From Chelonoidis abingdonii (taxonomy: Eukaryota; Chordata; Testudines; Testudinidae): DNA of 64,000 nucleotides. The notes under the pieces are model-generated. The model was not told the origin of the DNA. It did no database searches and saw only the letters and a program-made list of their open reading frames with translations. A program made the translations under genes and the position numbers. The stretch is taken from NCBI RefSeq assembly GCF_003597395.2, contig NC_133773.1:144829183-144893182 (forward strand), written 5' to 3'. Positions 25,430 through 36,329 of the stretch are shown in pieces; positions within the stretch are counted from its first letter, which is position 1; each line of letters starts with the position of its first letter.

Positions 25430-26845
25430 ACTAAAGGCTGTTTGGCTACAGCACCCTGCTCTGTCACTTTCCTCTGTTCCACTAGGCTGGGGTATTCAAT
25501 GCCATGTGTGGGTACTCAGCTCCCCACTCGCACTGAGAGTTAACAGGGAGGTTTCCAAAGACACCAGGGGCAATAAGATACCCGGTCCCCACTGTAAGCT
25601 AAAAGGAGTCGGGCACTTAACTCCCCTGGGTGCCTTTGAAAGTCTCCGACCCAGTTCCTTAGGCTCCTGTGCAGACCCTGGACAATCATACTCTCCTGAT
25701 GTTTTGCTGCCCTTTGCACACTGTAGCTCTCGTGTGTACTGTCGTGGGTTCTTTGTGTGACGGGAGGGCACCGAGTGGGGTTGCAGGCCAGCATCTGATC
25801 ATCTCTCTTGGTGGAGATTGTGAATTGTTAATGACTAGATGTGAGATTAATTTTTAATGGCGGTGTCTTAATTGTGATGCTATAAATAGACCCCTTGCGT
25901 CTGTTTCTGGAGTAGCAGTCTTGGCAGAGATGCTCTGAATCACAAAGAGGTTTTCTGGTGCCCCACCCTCTGTCCCTTACCCTGGCAAGTACTTCTGGCT
26001 CATGCCAATGTGGGACAGCTCGGATGAGTCAGGAGGACTCATGAGAGCACTGTTTCCTTGTGTTCTCAGATTCGGATTGATTCCTATATGGAAAAAGCTC
26101 AAGGAACAGCCAGGAATCTTCCAAGAGTCTCTGCTCCAGGAGCACCCAGCACATTATCCCAGCTGGATGAGGCAGGGTGGGGCCCGCCTTGATGAGGACG
26201 AGATTGGGGAGCAGACCCATTCCACTGGCAGGAATGCCCCAAGATCCACAGGGAAATCCTGTGCACCCCAAGATATCTGCCCAGGAGGGACAAGGCATTT
26301 GCACTGCTCCCCAAGCACCCAATGGGACCACAGGATAGCAGCAACCTTGAGGTCTATGAATCTAGGTGTCTGTGGGAGCCAGTGCTGCTACTTGGCAAGA
26401 TCTCTTCTCATCATCATTCATGATGAGTTTGGACTGGATGCCCAGAGCTTGAGATAGACGTGTCTACTAATAGATGCCAGACAGTGCATCATGCAGACTG
26501 GATCGTTTGCATGTGGCATGCCCGGGACTGAGACCCAGCACCTCATTTCATGCAGGGAATAAGCACCCAGCAATGGTCACCAGACCAGGTTTTGATTGAA
26601 CTCATGACTTAGAAAGACCAGGTCAAAGAGCCCCAGAAGCTAACCACTCCTCTGCTTTCTTGCCTCTCTGGTGCCTGAGGATTTGTGGGAATTATCCGCC
26701 CTCAAACAAACCTCTGTGACATCTCTGCCTCCATGTCTTCAATGGTATCACATTTCCCATCTCTCAGTGATGCTAAACAGGGTCATTTGCATCTAATCTC
26801 TGAGAGTACCTTGCCTAGGGAAAGCCCTGCTCTTATGCCAGGAAT
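25430..26845. other. intronic sequence, nothing recognised
   Basis: The longest open frame (26002-26457, 151 codons) has no recognisable domain and overlaps equally long antisense frames, so I do not call it. Confidence 0.4.
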
Positions 26846-26847
26846 AC

Positions 26848-26945
26848 AGGGCCATATTCTATCCTCATTTACACTGGTGTAAATCTGGAGAGACTCAACA
26901 GAGTCACTTGGGATTGACACAGGTGTAATTTAGAATCTGGCCCTC
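26848..26945. repeat. 'GTGTAAATC' dispersed family, best copy
   Basis: 'gggccatattctatcctca', 'acactggtgtaaatctgga', then 'acacaggtgtaatttagaa' and 'tctggccctcg': the ends are roughly inverted (gggccatattct / agaatctggccc). Confidence 0.45.
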
Positions 26946-27284
26946 GCTCTAATAGATTAAATCTCACTGCTGATGAAACTGGCTTAAAATAAAAAGTCAT
27001 TTCCATGGATTAGTAAAATAGCCAGACAGTTGTAGCTCCCGTCCAGAAGAGCTCGTGAAAGAGCAGAAGGCAGGGGAAGCAGTTTTGTTTGCTGGAAAAA
27101 GCAGGTTAATTTCCAGCAGAAATGAAGAGACCAAAATAAATTCCCACTTTCCTTCTTGCCCCGGGATTGGTGTTCGGATTTCACCATTTCCTGTGTGAGG
27201 GTGAGTAAATTTCATTTTTCTCTAGTGAAATTTGGTCCTGGATCAAACTGATGAGTACGCAGCAAAGAAATATGCTGAAGTGCT

Positions 27285-27505
27285 TAGAGAGGCAGCTTGG
27301 CCTAGTGGATAGAGAAGTCAGGTGACCTAGGTTCTAGTCACAGTTGTTTTACTGTGTGACCTTCGTCTACCCACTTCCCCTCTGTTTCTCTCCATCTCCT
27401 ACTGATTTTATGCCCTTTGGGGGCAAAGACTCTCGCTTTCTGTGCGTTGATGGAGTGCCGAGCACAGTGGGGTCCTGATCTTGGCAGGGACCCTTAAGGG
27501 TGAGC
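27285..27505 (+). repeat. MIR-like core-SINE, nearly full length
   Basis: Head 'gcttggcctagtggataga', core 'gacctaggttctagtcaca' and 'actgtgtgaccttcg', then the tail 'gcaaagactctcgctttct' and 'agcacagtggggtcctgat'. Confidence 0.65.
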
Positions 27506-27509
27506 ACCA

Positions 27510-28030
27510 CTGTCCCCTATTCACCTGAGTGGAGTCTCAGCTTTAAAACCCAGCGACGATGCCTCAGTGTCAACATTCACCATTTAATCACCGATCATTT
27601 TTCTTGGCTTAGAGGGAGAAATGAAGCCCAAGGGGCTGAGAATTGGGAATAGCCAAAGGGAACGAAATGCAGCAAAAAGCACAGAAAGGATTTGCAAAAA
27701 ACAAGCTGATGGAGAGATGCAGAGAAAGACGTTAGAGAAGGAAGAGTAACGAGCAGAGATAACCATGGCTTGAAGACGGGGAGATTTTCTCACTGAGTGA
27801 TGAATGCAATAATGAGGCACAGAACAATTAATAAATAACCAGACATTTAGTTACTACATAAAAGCCACATCCTCCCCTTGAGCTCGACACAAGCCTTCTA
27901 CTGGAGCACTGTGGGGACTATATCACCCTCAACTTATCCCCCGGCCTATAGGCTATGCTCAAGCATGGAATTGAGCTTGTTCCTTAGATTGACATCCCCC
28001 CTCCCGACCTTAGAACTGATCAGAAAATAT
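27510..28030. other. intronic sequence, nothing recognised
   Basis: No recognised element. Confidence 0.4.
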
Positions 28031-28035
28031 TCATC

Positions 28036-28745
28036 TCTCGGGTTTTTCAGTGGAGAATCAAGTTTCCATCTAAATTTCAACATTTTTTAAAAAAAGTGTC
28101 CATTTCAGCTGAATTGTGTTTCAAAACTCCGCCCCCAGCCCTGCCTGAACACAGCATTTTCATAATGCCGAAATGGTCCATTCTGACGCTTGCAGAATGG
28201 AATATTTGATTTTTGTTTTGAAACAATTTTTTGGAATGAAATTCCTTTTTTGCAATTTTTTAAGTATAAAAAAGGTCAAAACTGAAACAAAATATTACCT
28301 TTTTAGCAGAACAAAATATTTTAATGAACCCAAAACAAATTGGGGGGGACACACATGATTTTGTTTCATGTGAAATTTTGTCATTTTTTCATTTGGGCCC
28401 ATTTTGGAATGGAAGAAAAATGTGAAAATGGAACATTTCCCAGGAAATGGAAAATCCAGTTTCTGCCAGCACTACTAGAAGCACAACAGCATCTACTCCC
28501 ATCAAAGTAGATGGGAATCTTTCCACTAACTCCAATGGCTTTGGGTTGGACGCATGGAGAAACAGAACCTTCCTCATACCCGCAGAAGGTCTGAATCACA
28601 GCTTTTCGATTTTCAGTTGCCGGAAATGGCAACATTTTTTTCAGATTTTTTTTCACAAAAACCTGAAAAATTCCAATGAAAATGCTCACCATCTCCTCTC
28701 AGTTTTGGCCTGTTTTGACACAAATGCCATTTTCTGTCCAAAAAA
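28036..28745. repeat. AT-rich 'GAAAATTTTC' dispersed repeat, longest copy
   Basis: Long stretch of words such as 'tggagaatcaagtttccat', 'atgaaattcctttttt' and 'gaaaaatgtgaaaatggaac'. A GC-normal stretch at 28455-28600 divides it. Confidence 0.4.
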
Positions 28746-28749
28746 GTGT

Positions 28750-29840
28750 TTTGGACAGACCTTTTTTGTCAGTTCTACGACTGTACTTTTCCCATCCACA
28801 GCAAATGCTCATGTCAGTGACCATGCAGACTAGAACACTTTGACCTAACCCCACCACGACTGCGCTCGTTCTGGTCTCTTTTTTGCCCCTAAGTATTCCA
28901 CGGACACAAACCTACTCTACAAACCCATGATCACACAACCAGCCCGCTGAAGGCAATCATTCCCCTCAGCTCCTGTGAGGCCTTATCCTGCAGGCTGACC
29001 TAAGCAAGGCACTCAGCAACTTTCGGGATCAAACCTTACGACTGTGTGTCAGGCAGTTCTCCAAGTGCCATTAGACAGGGAGATTAAGAGTCTCCATATA
29101 TACACTTCCCAGGCACAAGTCATCTTATCTTAGCATGCACATGAAAAAGGTGAAGTTTAGCATCATGATGAAGCATCACACTTGCTATCAGAGATGTGTA
29201 TCGATGAAATCAGGCAGAAAACCAATGTTCTGGGATACATTCCTTCAGTACATCACCAGCCAGCTAGATAAGTACAGTGTCGTTTCCAAATATTAGCTGC
29301 CCAGAGCCATATGGTAGTTCAGAGGCTTTCTAAAGTCCTTAGAGAAAGTCTTTGCTTGCAGAAATAACACCTCTTACAGGGCTGCAATGGAAAGAACAAG
29401 GCAGGGAAGACTGGAGACTGGTATTGTCAAGGGGGCAGAGTTAAGGTTGTTTGGGGATCACAGCTGAGACTTTCCCTACTTTCAAAAGTCTGAGTTTCAT
29501 GTAAGTTTAACCTTAGCTATGAATTTCCTAGCCTGTCAATGAGCATGTTTGGTAACAATAGCATCCTTATAATAATTCTTACTTTTCCGTTACTAGTATG
29601 GACACTTAACTTTACCTTCAAGGTTTTCTCTGGGAATGGGTTTAGAACTCACAGGTGCATGATGGGTACCTGTCAGATTCTCTACAGTATTTCTTCTCCT
29701 CCCAAAATGGTTCAATTCCTTTTGGGAACCTCAAACTCTTAGGATGAGCTTCCCTGGAAAGTTAACACTGATTAACCTTGTCATGTCCTCTTCTTGAGGC
29801 TAGTCCACACAGCGTATGATAGCTTACTACTACTAAATAG
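28750..29840. other. intronic sequence, nothing recognised
   Basis: No exon or confident repeat. Confidence 0.4.
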
Positions 29841-29842
29841 GT

Positions 29843-29935
29843 AATGGAGCTGCTTTTTTAGCTCAAGTGGCAGAAGCCTGTGCTCTTGATTGACTGTCCT
29901 GGATTCAAACTGTGGTGATAAAGCTGGTGGGGGTT
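29843..29935 (+). repeat. tRNA-like SINE head remnant
   Basis: TAGCTCAAGTGG at 29859-29870 resembles an A box and GGATTCAAACT at 29901-29911 a B box, 42 bases apart start to start. The arms do not form a convincing tRNA cloverleaf, so this is SINE-like and not a tRNA gene. Confidence 0.4.
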
Positions 29936-30374
29936 TGGTACCCAATAAAGGGAAATTGATTGAGACGGCTGCACATATGCCTCCCCCTAGCTGCTGACCA
30001 CGCTCAGTGTGCATCACCCCACACTCCCAAGGACCTCAGCACCACAGAGTCCATCCATGGTGGGAAGCAGGCAAGCGAGGGCTGCTGATTAATTGGATGA
30101 TTTACAATCCTCTCTATTGGAGAAATACCATAGGGAGAAGTCAGTGCATGATCCCCTTCTCAGCACCTAGCCAGAGCGGCCAGGCTCGACACTGCAGAAG
30201 ATACACCAACACAGCCAGGCCATGGAGCAAATCGGCGGTAGCCCTAACACCCCAGGACTAGGAGCTGCCAGAGAGCTGTGCTGTAGGGTGTAGAGGGACA
30301 TCCTGCATGGCCCCTGGGAGCTTGTCCCCCATGCAGAGTGGACAGGAATAGCCACCAGACCCCTTGCTTCTTAC

Positions 30375-30562
30375 CTGTGTCTCTGATAGGTTGAGCTGCC
30401 TTGCTAGCTCCGTCCTCTCCCTGCCGACGACATACTGACACCGCTGAAATTCCAGCTCCAGCCTGTACAGCTGCTCGGCTGTGAAAGAGGTTCGGGTCCT
30501 CTTGGGCCGGTCCAGATCCAGCCCTTTGGGGAGAACAATCTCCCGGATGGTCCCTTTGGCAT
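30375..30562 (-). CDS. VAX2: VAX2 coding exon 2 (most of the homeodomain)
   Basis: On the minus strand this 188-nt exon follows a CTTACAG acceptor at 30563 and ends with CAG before a GTAAG donor at 30374. With the last base of exon 1 it encodes [19 protein letters not shown], then the homeodomain from PKRTRTSF (position 1 is residue 106) to LNLSETQ (Gln44, residue 149). Arg5, Phe8, Leu16 and Phe20 of the homeodomain are present; Trp48, Asn51 and the rest of the DNA-recognition helix belong to exon 3. An intron between homeodomain positions 44 and 45 is common in this class. [11 protein letters not shown] matches VAX2; VAX1 has GSIREIILPKG. Homeodomain position 18 is Leu, where mammalian VAX proteins have Met as I recall them. 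The reading frame is intact, with no stops or frameshifts, consistent with a functional gene. Confidence 0.97.
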
Positions 30563-30574
30563 CTGTAAGTCAGC

Positions 30575-31030
30575 ACAAGGAGAGCAGCGTGAAGAGAAGG
30601 CTCCTGTTCTCAGAGGTCATGGGTGGGCTCAGCGAAAGCGCAGCGAGAGAGCTGTTTGAGTCTCTGCCCAGCTCCCAAGAGCTTCAGAGCATCCTGCCCA
30701 GACTCTCTGTCCAGAGACTCAGCCCTTAAAAACCCAGTCCCCAAAACCCTAAACAGCAGAGCTAAAGAGAAGGAGAGTCCTGGCTATGGTCCCTTCTGAC
30801 CTTAAAGTCTAGGAGTCTATGAGCTATTCAAAAAACATCAATTATTTTTGTGGGGGGACTTGAAAAAAATAAATCCTTTAAAATCCAGCCCAGTTGCCTT
30901 TCTGGAAGATGCTTCAGCGAAACATGTTACTGGGCTCAATGCAAAGATAAGTGGGTGAAATTCTTGGCCTTTTATACAGGAGGCTAATCTAATGATCCCT
31001 TCTGGGTTTATAATCTACAAATCTGGGGGT
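30575..31030 (+). repeat. two CR1 3'-end fragments
   Basis: 30780-30825 ('atggtcccttctgacctta', 'ctaggagtctatgag') and 30970-31022 ('acaggaggctaatctaatg', 'atcccttctgggtttata') are plus-strand CR1 termini. The sequence from 30575 to 30780 next to exon 2 shows nothing I recognise. Confidence 0.55.
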
Positions 31031-31044
31031 GGGGGATCAGAATT

Positions 31045-31355
31045 TCCCATTAAGATTATTTGATTTTTGGATGAAAAACTTAAGCTGGAAGCAGAAAAAT
31101 GCTCATCTTTTTAAAAGTGTTCTTGGTCAAAAAATGTGTGATTTTTGAAACCAGAAATTTGTTTATGAAACAGAGAAAATATTTCACACAAGCTGCTTTT
31201 CTTTTTAAGACCAAAAGCGTTTCATTTTTGGTTTCCACTTCTCACAGGAAAACTGAAACATTTTGTCTGAATCAAAAATTTTCCACACAAATGTTTATTT
31301 TTGTCTGAAAGCCATTTTCCATTGAAAACACATTCTGCCAAAAAAATGCCCACTG
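31045..31355. repeat. AT-rich 'GAAAATTTTC' dispersed repeat
   Basis: 'agaatttcccattaagatt', 'ggaaaactgaaacattttg' and 'gccattttccattgaaaac' place it with the 21, 22 and 28 kb copies. Confidence 0.4.
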
Positions 31356-31964
31356 GCCCTAGCTGTGGGGTTTGTTCTCCTAGCTGCTTGTCTGCAGCCT
31401 GGCTCTCCAGGATGCTGTGCACCTATTAGGATGGACCTGAGAACCCTGCGGTACCACTGAAGACAATGGGAGGGGAAAGCAGCCAGCACCTTGCTGGATT
31501 GGGCCTGAGGTGAGTTTAGGTCACAGGAGAGACCTAACCCAGGTCAGGAGTGAGCAATGGCCATTACCCATGTCTGTATCACGGAGTCCAACACCGCAGT
31601 TGGCACATTCTCATGGGTTTAGCTTCAGACACCACGTCATGATATAAGGAATAAGTCATGGTCTTATATAGTAGACATTTATTAGAGAACAGCTATAAAC
31701 TATAGACTCCGACACGCCGGCTTCTACCCAGCTCGGTTTCCAACTTTGCTTCCCTTGTTTAGCAGGGACCACACCTTGTCTGGAATTCTCTACACGGGCT
31801 CTCAACCTGCGGGATGGTGAACAGGTGTCAGGGATTTGTAACCACCCTGCCCTTCCCACATGGTGCTAAATGGGAGCTAGCTAGATCCCAGCACTCTGGG
31901 CACGGAGGAGTGGGAGATGAGCAACAAGGTAAAATAGATCTCACTTAAAAACCTGGAAATACAA

Positions 31965-32175
31965 CAAGGAGTCCAGTGGCACCTTAAAGGCTCACAGATT
32001 TATTTGGGCATAAGCTTTCATGGGTAAAAAACTCACTTCTTCAGATGCAACTGAAGAAGTGGTTTTTTTACCTATGAAAGCTTATGCCCAAATAAATCTG
32101 TTAGTCTTTAAGGTGCCACCGGACTCCTCATTTCTTTTGTGGACACAGACTAACATGGCTACCCTCTGATACTTA
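31965..32175. repeat. foldback repeat (long inverted repeat) with tail
   Basis: The arm from 'aaggagtccagtggcacct' to 'cacttcttcagatgcaac' is followed at once by its near-perfect reverse complement, ending 'aaggtgccaccggactcct'; each arm is about 80 bases. A tail, 'cacagactaacatggctac', follows. The same family is at 36296 and 37451, and a piece is at 49585. Confidence 0.75.
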
Positions 32176-32179
32176 AAAC

Positions 32180-35100
32180 CTGGTTGATCTTGTAACCTTT
32201 CATGTACAGAGTCTGTGGAAGTTCTCAACATGACAGGTTTGTGAGGCCAGGGCCAACGTTAGCTAAAGTCCTTACAAAAAACCCTCACAAAAGGTGAAAT
32301 TCTCTGGTGATTAACACACACAATGCATGTAATGGCTTATGTGGGACATAAGTGATGCATTTCCCTTGCACTGGTCCTCTGTACAGGAGGAAATTTGCCC
32401 CCAAGAGGTATCTGTGATCAGCTCCAAAATTGTGATACAATAGTAAAGCTCTCAACAGCTAAGGCTAAATGTACTAGTCAATTTCCCTTTTCCATGGACT
32501 GATGGGGAAAGCACAAAGCTCCAGTCTCATTGGATTATATGTTCATTATTTCCAGGGTGCCAAAAAAAGTATGTGGTGCTGGAAAGACTTATAAGGAGTG
32601 AAGAGCGGCAAATACCCAGACAAATTCCCTAAAAATATTCCCTCAAATCATAAAGGACACTGGGCCCGTGTTAACTCCCCTTCCGTGTCTGCTTTGCGCA
32701 CTTATTCAACTGAATTTCATGGTAAGAGAATGGCCAATGCTAAGCAAACACCAACAAAAATCAATAGACAAGAAAATTTAAACTTGAGATCATGAACGTT
32801 CATGCTAGAAACCTGGCTCTAAAACTACACTCATCCAACCAGGAAGCAGGAACAATACAACATGACTTGGAATCCAGATACCTTGGAGGCCCCCAAATAC
32901 CAGAGAGAGAAACAGAAAGAAGGGACTTGCCTCGAAGATCAAGCAAAGAATTTGCTCTCTGAGGCACCTAGCGCATGGGGGTGAGGAGAGGGGAACTGTG
33001 AATGAGGGAGAGAGAGATCTGTGGATGGGGGTCAAAGATCTAGAGATCTATGTGACCCATCATATCTAAGCAACTCAAGCTCCAATTTTAAGTTCTGAAT
33101 CATTGAGCACTTACTGATAAGCTGCTTTCACTTGACCTGCAGCCCAAGAATTAGTTACAGAAATTACCTGGTGAACAAAAAAAAATCTGTAACATAAAAA
33201 AATTCCCAAGGTGCTAGGGGACAGTTGTGAAAGAGGCTCAGGTCGCTGAACACTGAACTCGTTATGAAGGCTGCTCCCCGGTCTCCTGTGGAGACACGGC
33301 CCCTTCCCCAGCACGTTTGCCATCTAGCACAAGCACATACAAACCAGGCCCACTTTCTCCATTGCTTGTGTCACACGGATGGTGGAGTCTGGGCCTAGGG
33401 TTGTGCCTTCAGCCTTCCGGAGATACCCAGGGTGCAGGGGACTAAATCCTCTGATAGTGTCAGGATGTCAAAGGAGCTTCTCTACCACCTCCCTTCTTCC
33501 CACTGGCACAGAAGGGGCGGCCAGGGCCTTCTGCAGCTCCCTGGATGCCACATTGGCTCCTTTCTTAATGTAACTTGGAGCAGCCTGGGACACCGACATG
33601 GCACAGAGCTGGACTTGGGTGAAGAGAGAGCAAAGGCCACCTTTGCAGCACTCCTTGACTGACCAACTGGGCCATACTGGGCAAATGATGCACGGATGGG
33701 GCTTGGCAGACAGAGCTCGCATGGGGTAGGGAGCTGCATGTGGTTCTTTAAATATAACAGTAAAAAGCATCTCTGAATCACCTGCAGATTTACTATTATT
33801 CATTATAATGAGCTCTGAGATCAGGCTTTGGTTTCATCCCCCTTTGCTCCCATCAGTTATGGGGCTCAGCCCTGAGCCCTGGCCGTTGAATGCTTCGCTT
33901 TCTCATTCTGGTTGGGCCGGGAGCGGAGGAGATTGCAAAGCCAGCAAGGGAAAGCAGAGCAAGGGGGCAGGAGCTCAGGGGGCAGCCAGGGCGAGGAGTG
34001 TGATGAGGCTGGGCATGGAGCTATGGCTGGAGGTCAGTCATGGGAATGTGGAAGGAAGAGAGGAGGGCAGGCAGGCTTGGAAGCGGAGTGGGGCTGAGGC
34101 GAGGAACGGGGCTCTTGGGGCTGGTTCTGTGGGGGCTGTGATGGGTGCAGTGAAGTTGCCATTGAGGGGGGCAGGGCTCTGTCAACGATTGTGGCAAATC
34201 TAAACTCTTCTCTCGGGGTGACTGAGGCTGTAACAAACCCCTTCCGGGGGAGCAGGCGTCACTGCCACAGACCATAGGCCCAATTGTCTTTGGTGGGTTG
34301 GGAGGGGGACCAGACAGGCAGTTCTGATGGGCCTTTTCTTATATTTGCTACCATTACCACCACCGCCATCCCGGGAAAAATGTGTTCCGACGTTTCACAC
34401 TTGCTCTCTGGCCGCCCTAACCGTAGGTCCTTGACTGCCCTCTAATTTGCAAGATTCGAGCGGCCCAGGCTTTCAATACATGGGGGCGAGTCCTCAGTTT
34501 CTGCATTAAACCCTCATTTCCCCTGTCAGTTGCCATTCTCATGCAGAGCCCATCCTCATGGCCAGTGTTACAAAGGGCCCCTCAGTGCACAAAACCTCAC
34601 ACTCCACTTACAGCACCACAGGCTGGGACGGTGATGCTGTCGCCAGCTATGTAAGGGGGGGGAGGGGCACCAGCTAACTAAACAGGATGTAACTAAGAGA
34701 GGGGGTGGAGCATAGCTCCAGCCCATAATACTCTTCTGAGTAACCCAGTTAACCCTTGGGTGACCATTTTACTACAATAGGGTGGGAGGGGTTGAGACTG
34801 GCTGACAGGTTACAGACGGGCTGGACCTGTGGATAGGCTTTGAAAAGCCACCGAGCTGGAGCAGACCCCGATGAACCAGCTCCTGAGCCGATCACCCATG
34901 GGGAAAGAGCTTTTAGTGGTAACTCTAGCTGTCTCCAGAATCTTCTCCCTGCCCCACAGCCCTTGGATGCTGAGATGGCTCGAACACAGTGTTTCTCGCC
35001 CTTTTTGATTCCGGGGACTGGCTTGCTGCCTTCCTAAACTGTGTCAGGGAGATCTCAGGGACCGGCGCTGGTCGCTGGGAAACACTGACCTAACACCTGA

Positions 35101-35295
35101 AACAGCGAGGAGGGGAAAAATACTATTATGGGGGGAAATCAAATGGAGAAATTGGCAGATCCTTTCCAGCTGCACCTGCAAAAATTCCCTACACCCCCAT
35201 CCCCACTGTATGCCACACTATTTGTGTGTAGTAGATACAGTTTACAGCACACATACACATATATAGGTAACACACACTCATTGTGTCTGTGTGTG
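32180..35295. other. intronic sequence, no gene recognised
   Basis: The 131-codon frame at 33808-34203 is GC-rich, purine-biased and featureless. No recognisable transposon. Confidence 0.4.
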
Positions 35296-35299
35296 TATA

Positions 35300-35440
35300 T
35301 ACATCAGAGAGGCAAGGTGGGGGAGATAATATCTTTTATTGGACCAACTTCTGTGGGTGAGAGAATTGAGGCCTTGAAGCAGAGCTCAGTGTGAGCTCCG
35401 AAGCTCAGCTTTCTCACCCACAGGAGCTGGTCCACTAATC
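35300..35440. repeat. dispersed turtle repeat, left part
   Basis: 'gagaggcaaggtgggggag', 'tatcttttattggaccaac' and 'gtgggtgagagaattgag', then an inverted return 'ctcacccacaggagctggt'. It resumes at 35809 ('aagataatacatcacccat') after a hAT MITE. I recall this family from turtle genomes. Confidence 0.55.
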
Positions 35441-35808
35441 CAGTGGCTTTCCACCTTTCCAGATGACTGTACCCCATTCAGGAAGCGCATTTGTCTTGCG
35501 TACCCCATGTTTCACCTCCTTTCAAAATGACTGACTTACAAAATCAGACATAAAAATAACAATGTGTCTCAGCACACCCCTACTGAAAACTTGCTGATTT
35601 CTCATTTTGACCATATAACTATAAAATAAATCAATTGGAATATAAATTTTGTACTTACATGACAGTGTATCGTATAGAGAGCAGTACAAACAAGTCATTG
35701 TCTGAAATCTTAGTTTGTACTGACTTCACTAGTGCTTTTTCTGCAGCCTGTTGTAAAACTAGGCAAATATCTAATTGAGTTGATGTACCTCCTGGTTGAG
35801 AACCACTG
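35441..35808. mobile_element. hAT-like MITE (368 bp)
   Basis: Starts CAGTGGCTTTCCACC and ends with the inverse of CAGTGGTTCTCAACC, imperfect inverted repeats of the hAT type. The host repeat continues across it. A convincing 8-bp target duplication was not found, probably through decay. No transposase. Confidence 0.7.
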
Positions 35809-35924
35809 CAAAGATAATACATCACCCATCTTGTCTCCCTAATATCATGGGACTAACATAGCTACAACAACATTGCACATATATGTATATGGTATATACA
35901 CATACGTATATGATATTTACATAT

Positions 35925-36085
35925 TAGAATCTCAGGGTTTGAAGGGACCTCAGCAGGTCATCTAGTCCAACCCTCTGCTCAAAGCAGGACCAATCCCCAG
36001 ACAGATTTTTACCCCAGTTCCCAAAGGGGAACTCACTACCCTGGGTTTAGCAGGCCAAAGCTTAAACCACTGAGCTATGTGTGTG
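35925..36085 (-). mobile_element. tRNA-headed turtle SINE, antisense
   Basis: 'gggacctcagcaggtcatc', 'tagtccaaccctctgctc' (CR1-like tail inverted), then 'ccctgggtttagcaggcca' and 'accactgagcta' (tRNA-like head inverted). It is the same family as 22781-23914. Confidence 0.75.
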
Positions 36086-36187
36086 TCTATAGAGCTATAC
36101 ACACAACATAATATCTTCAGTGAGGGTTGCACTTCCAGCCCACACAATTCTAGCTCTTACAAGAAAATAAACTCAGGTTCTGAGTTT

Positions 36188-36218
36188 ATATATATATATA
36201 TCTGTGTGTGTGTGTGTA
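36188..36218. repeat. (TA)n(TG)n microsatellite
   Basis: An AT-dinucleotide run followed by a GT run; further TG runs follow to 36260. Confidence 0.85.
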
Positions 36219-36295
36219 AACTCATGCACAAACAGACACATACTTTGTATGTGTGTGTTACAGTGTATGCATTATGAATAGGCAAGATATATACT

Positions 36296-36329
36296 GCAGC
36301 AAAGAGTCCTGTGGCACCTTGTAGACTAA
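36296..36329. repeat. foldback repeat, left piece
   Basis: 'agcaaagagtcctgtggca' to 'gtagactaa'. This is the outer end of the family seen at 31965, broken here by a Harbinger-like insertion and resuming at 37451. Confidence 0.7.

Larger units (their letters stand above)
1..30374 (-). other. VAX2: VAX2 intron 2, 5' part (runs off the window)
   Basis: The donor at 30374 opens an intron that continues to base 1. I looked on the minus strand for the expected exon 3 start (VKVWFQNRR and the following basic stretch) and for the conserved VAX C-terminus and saw neither. The third exon should therefore be outside the window. The interval is filled largely with transposon remains, itemised separately. 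A large second intron is usual for VAX2 in amniotes as I recall it. Confidence 0.75.

Noticed and set aside
1..30374. VAX2 exon 3
   Set aside because: No minus-strand sequence encoding VKVWFQNRR or the VAX C-terminus was found, so it is placed outside the window.
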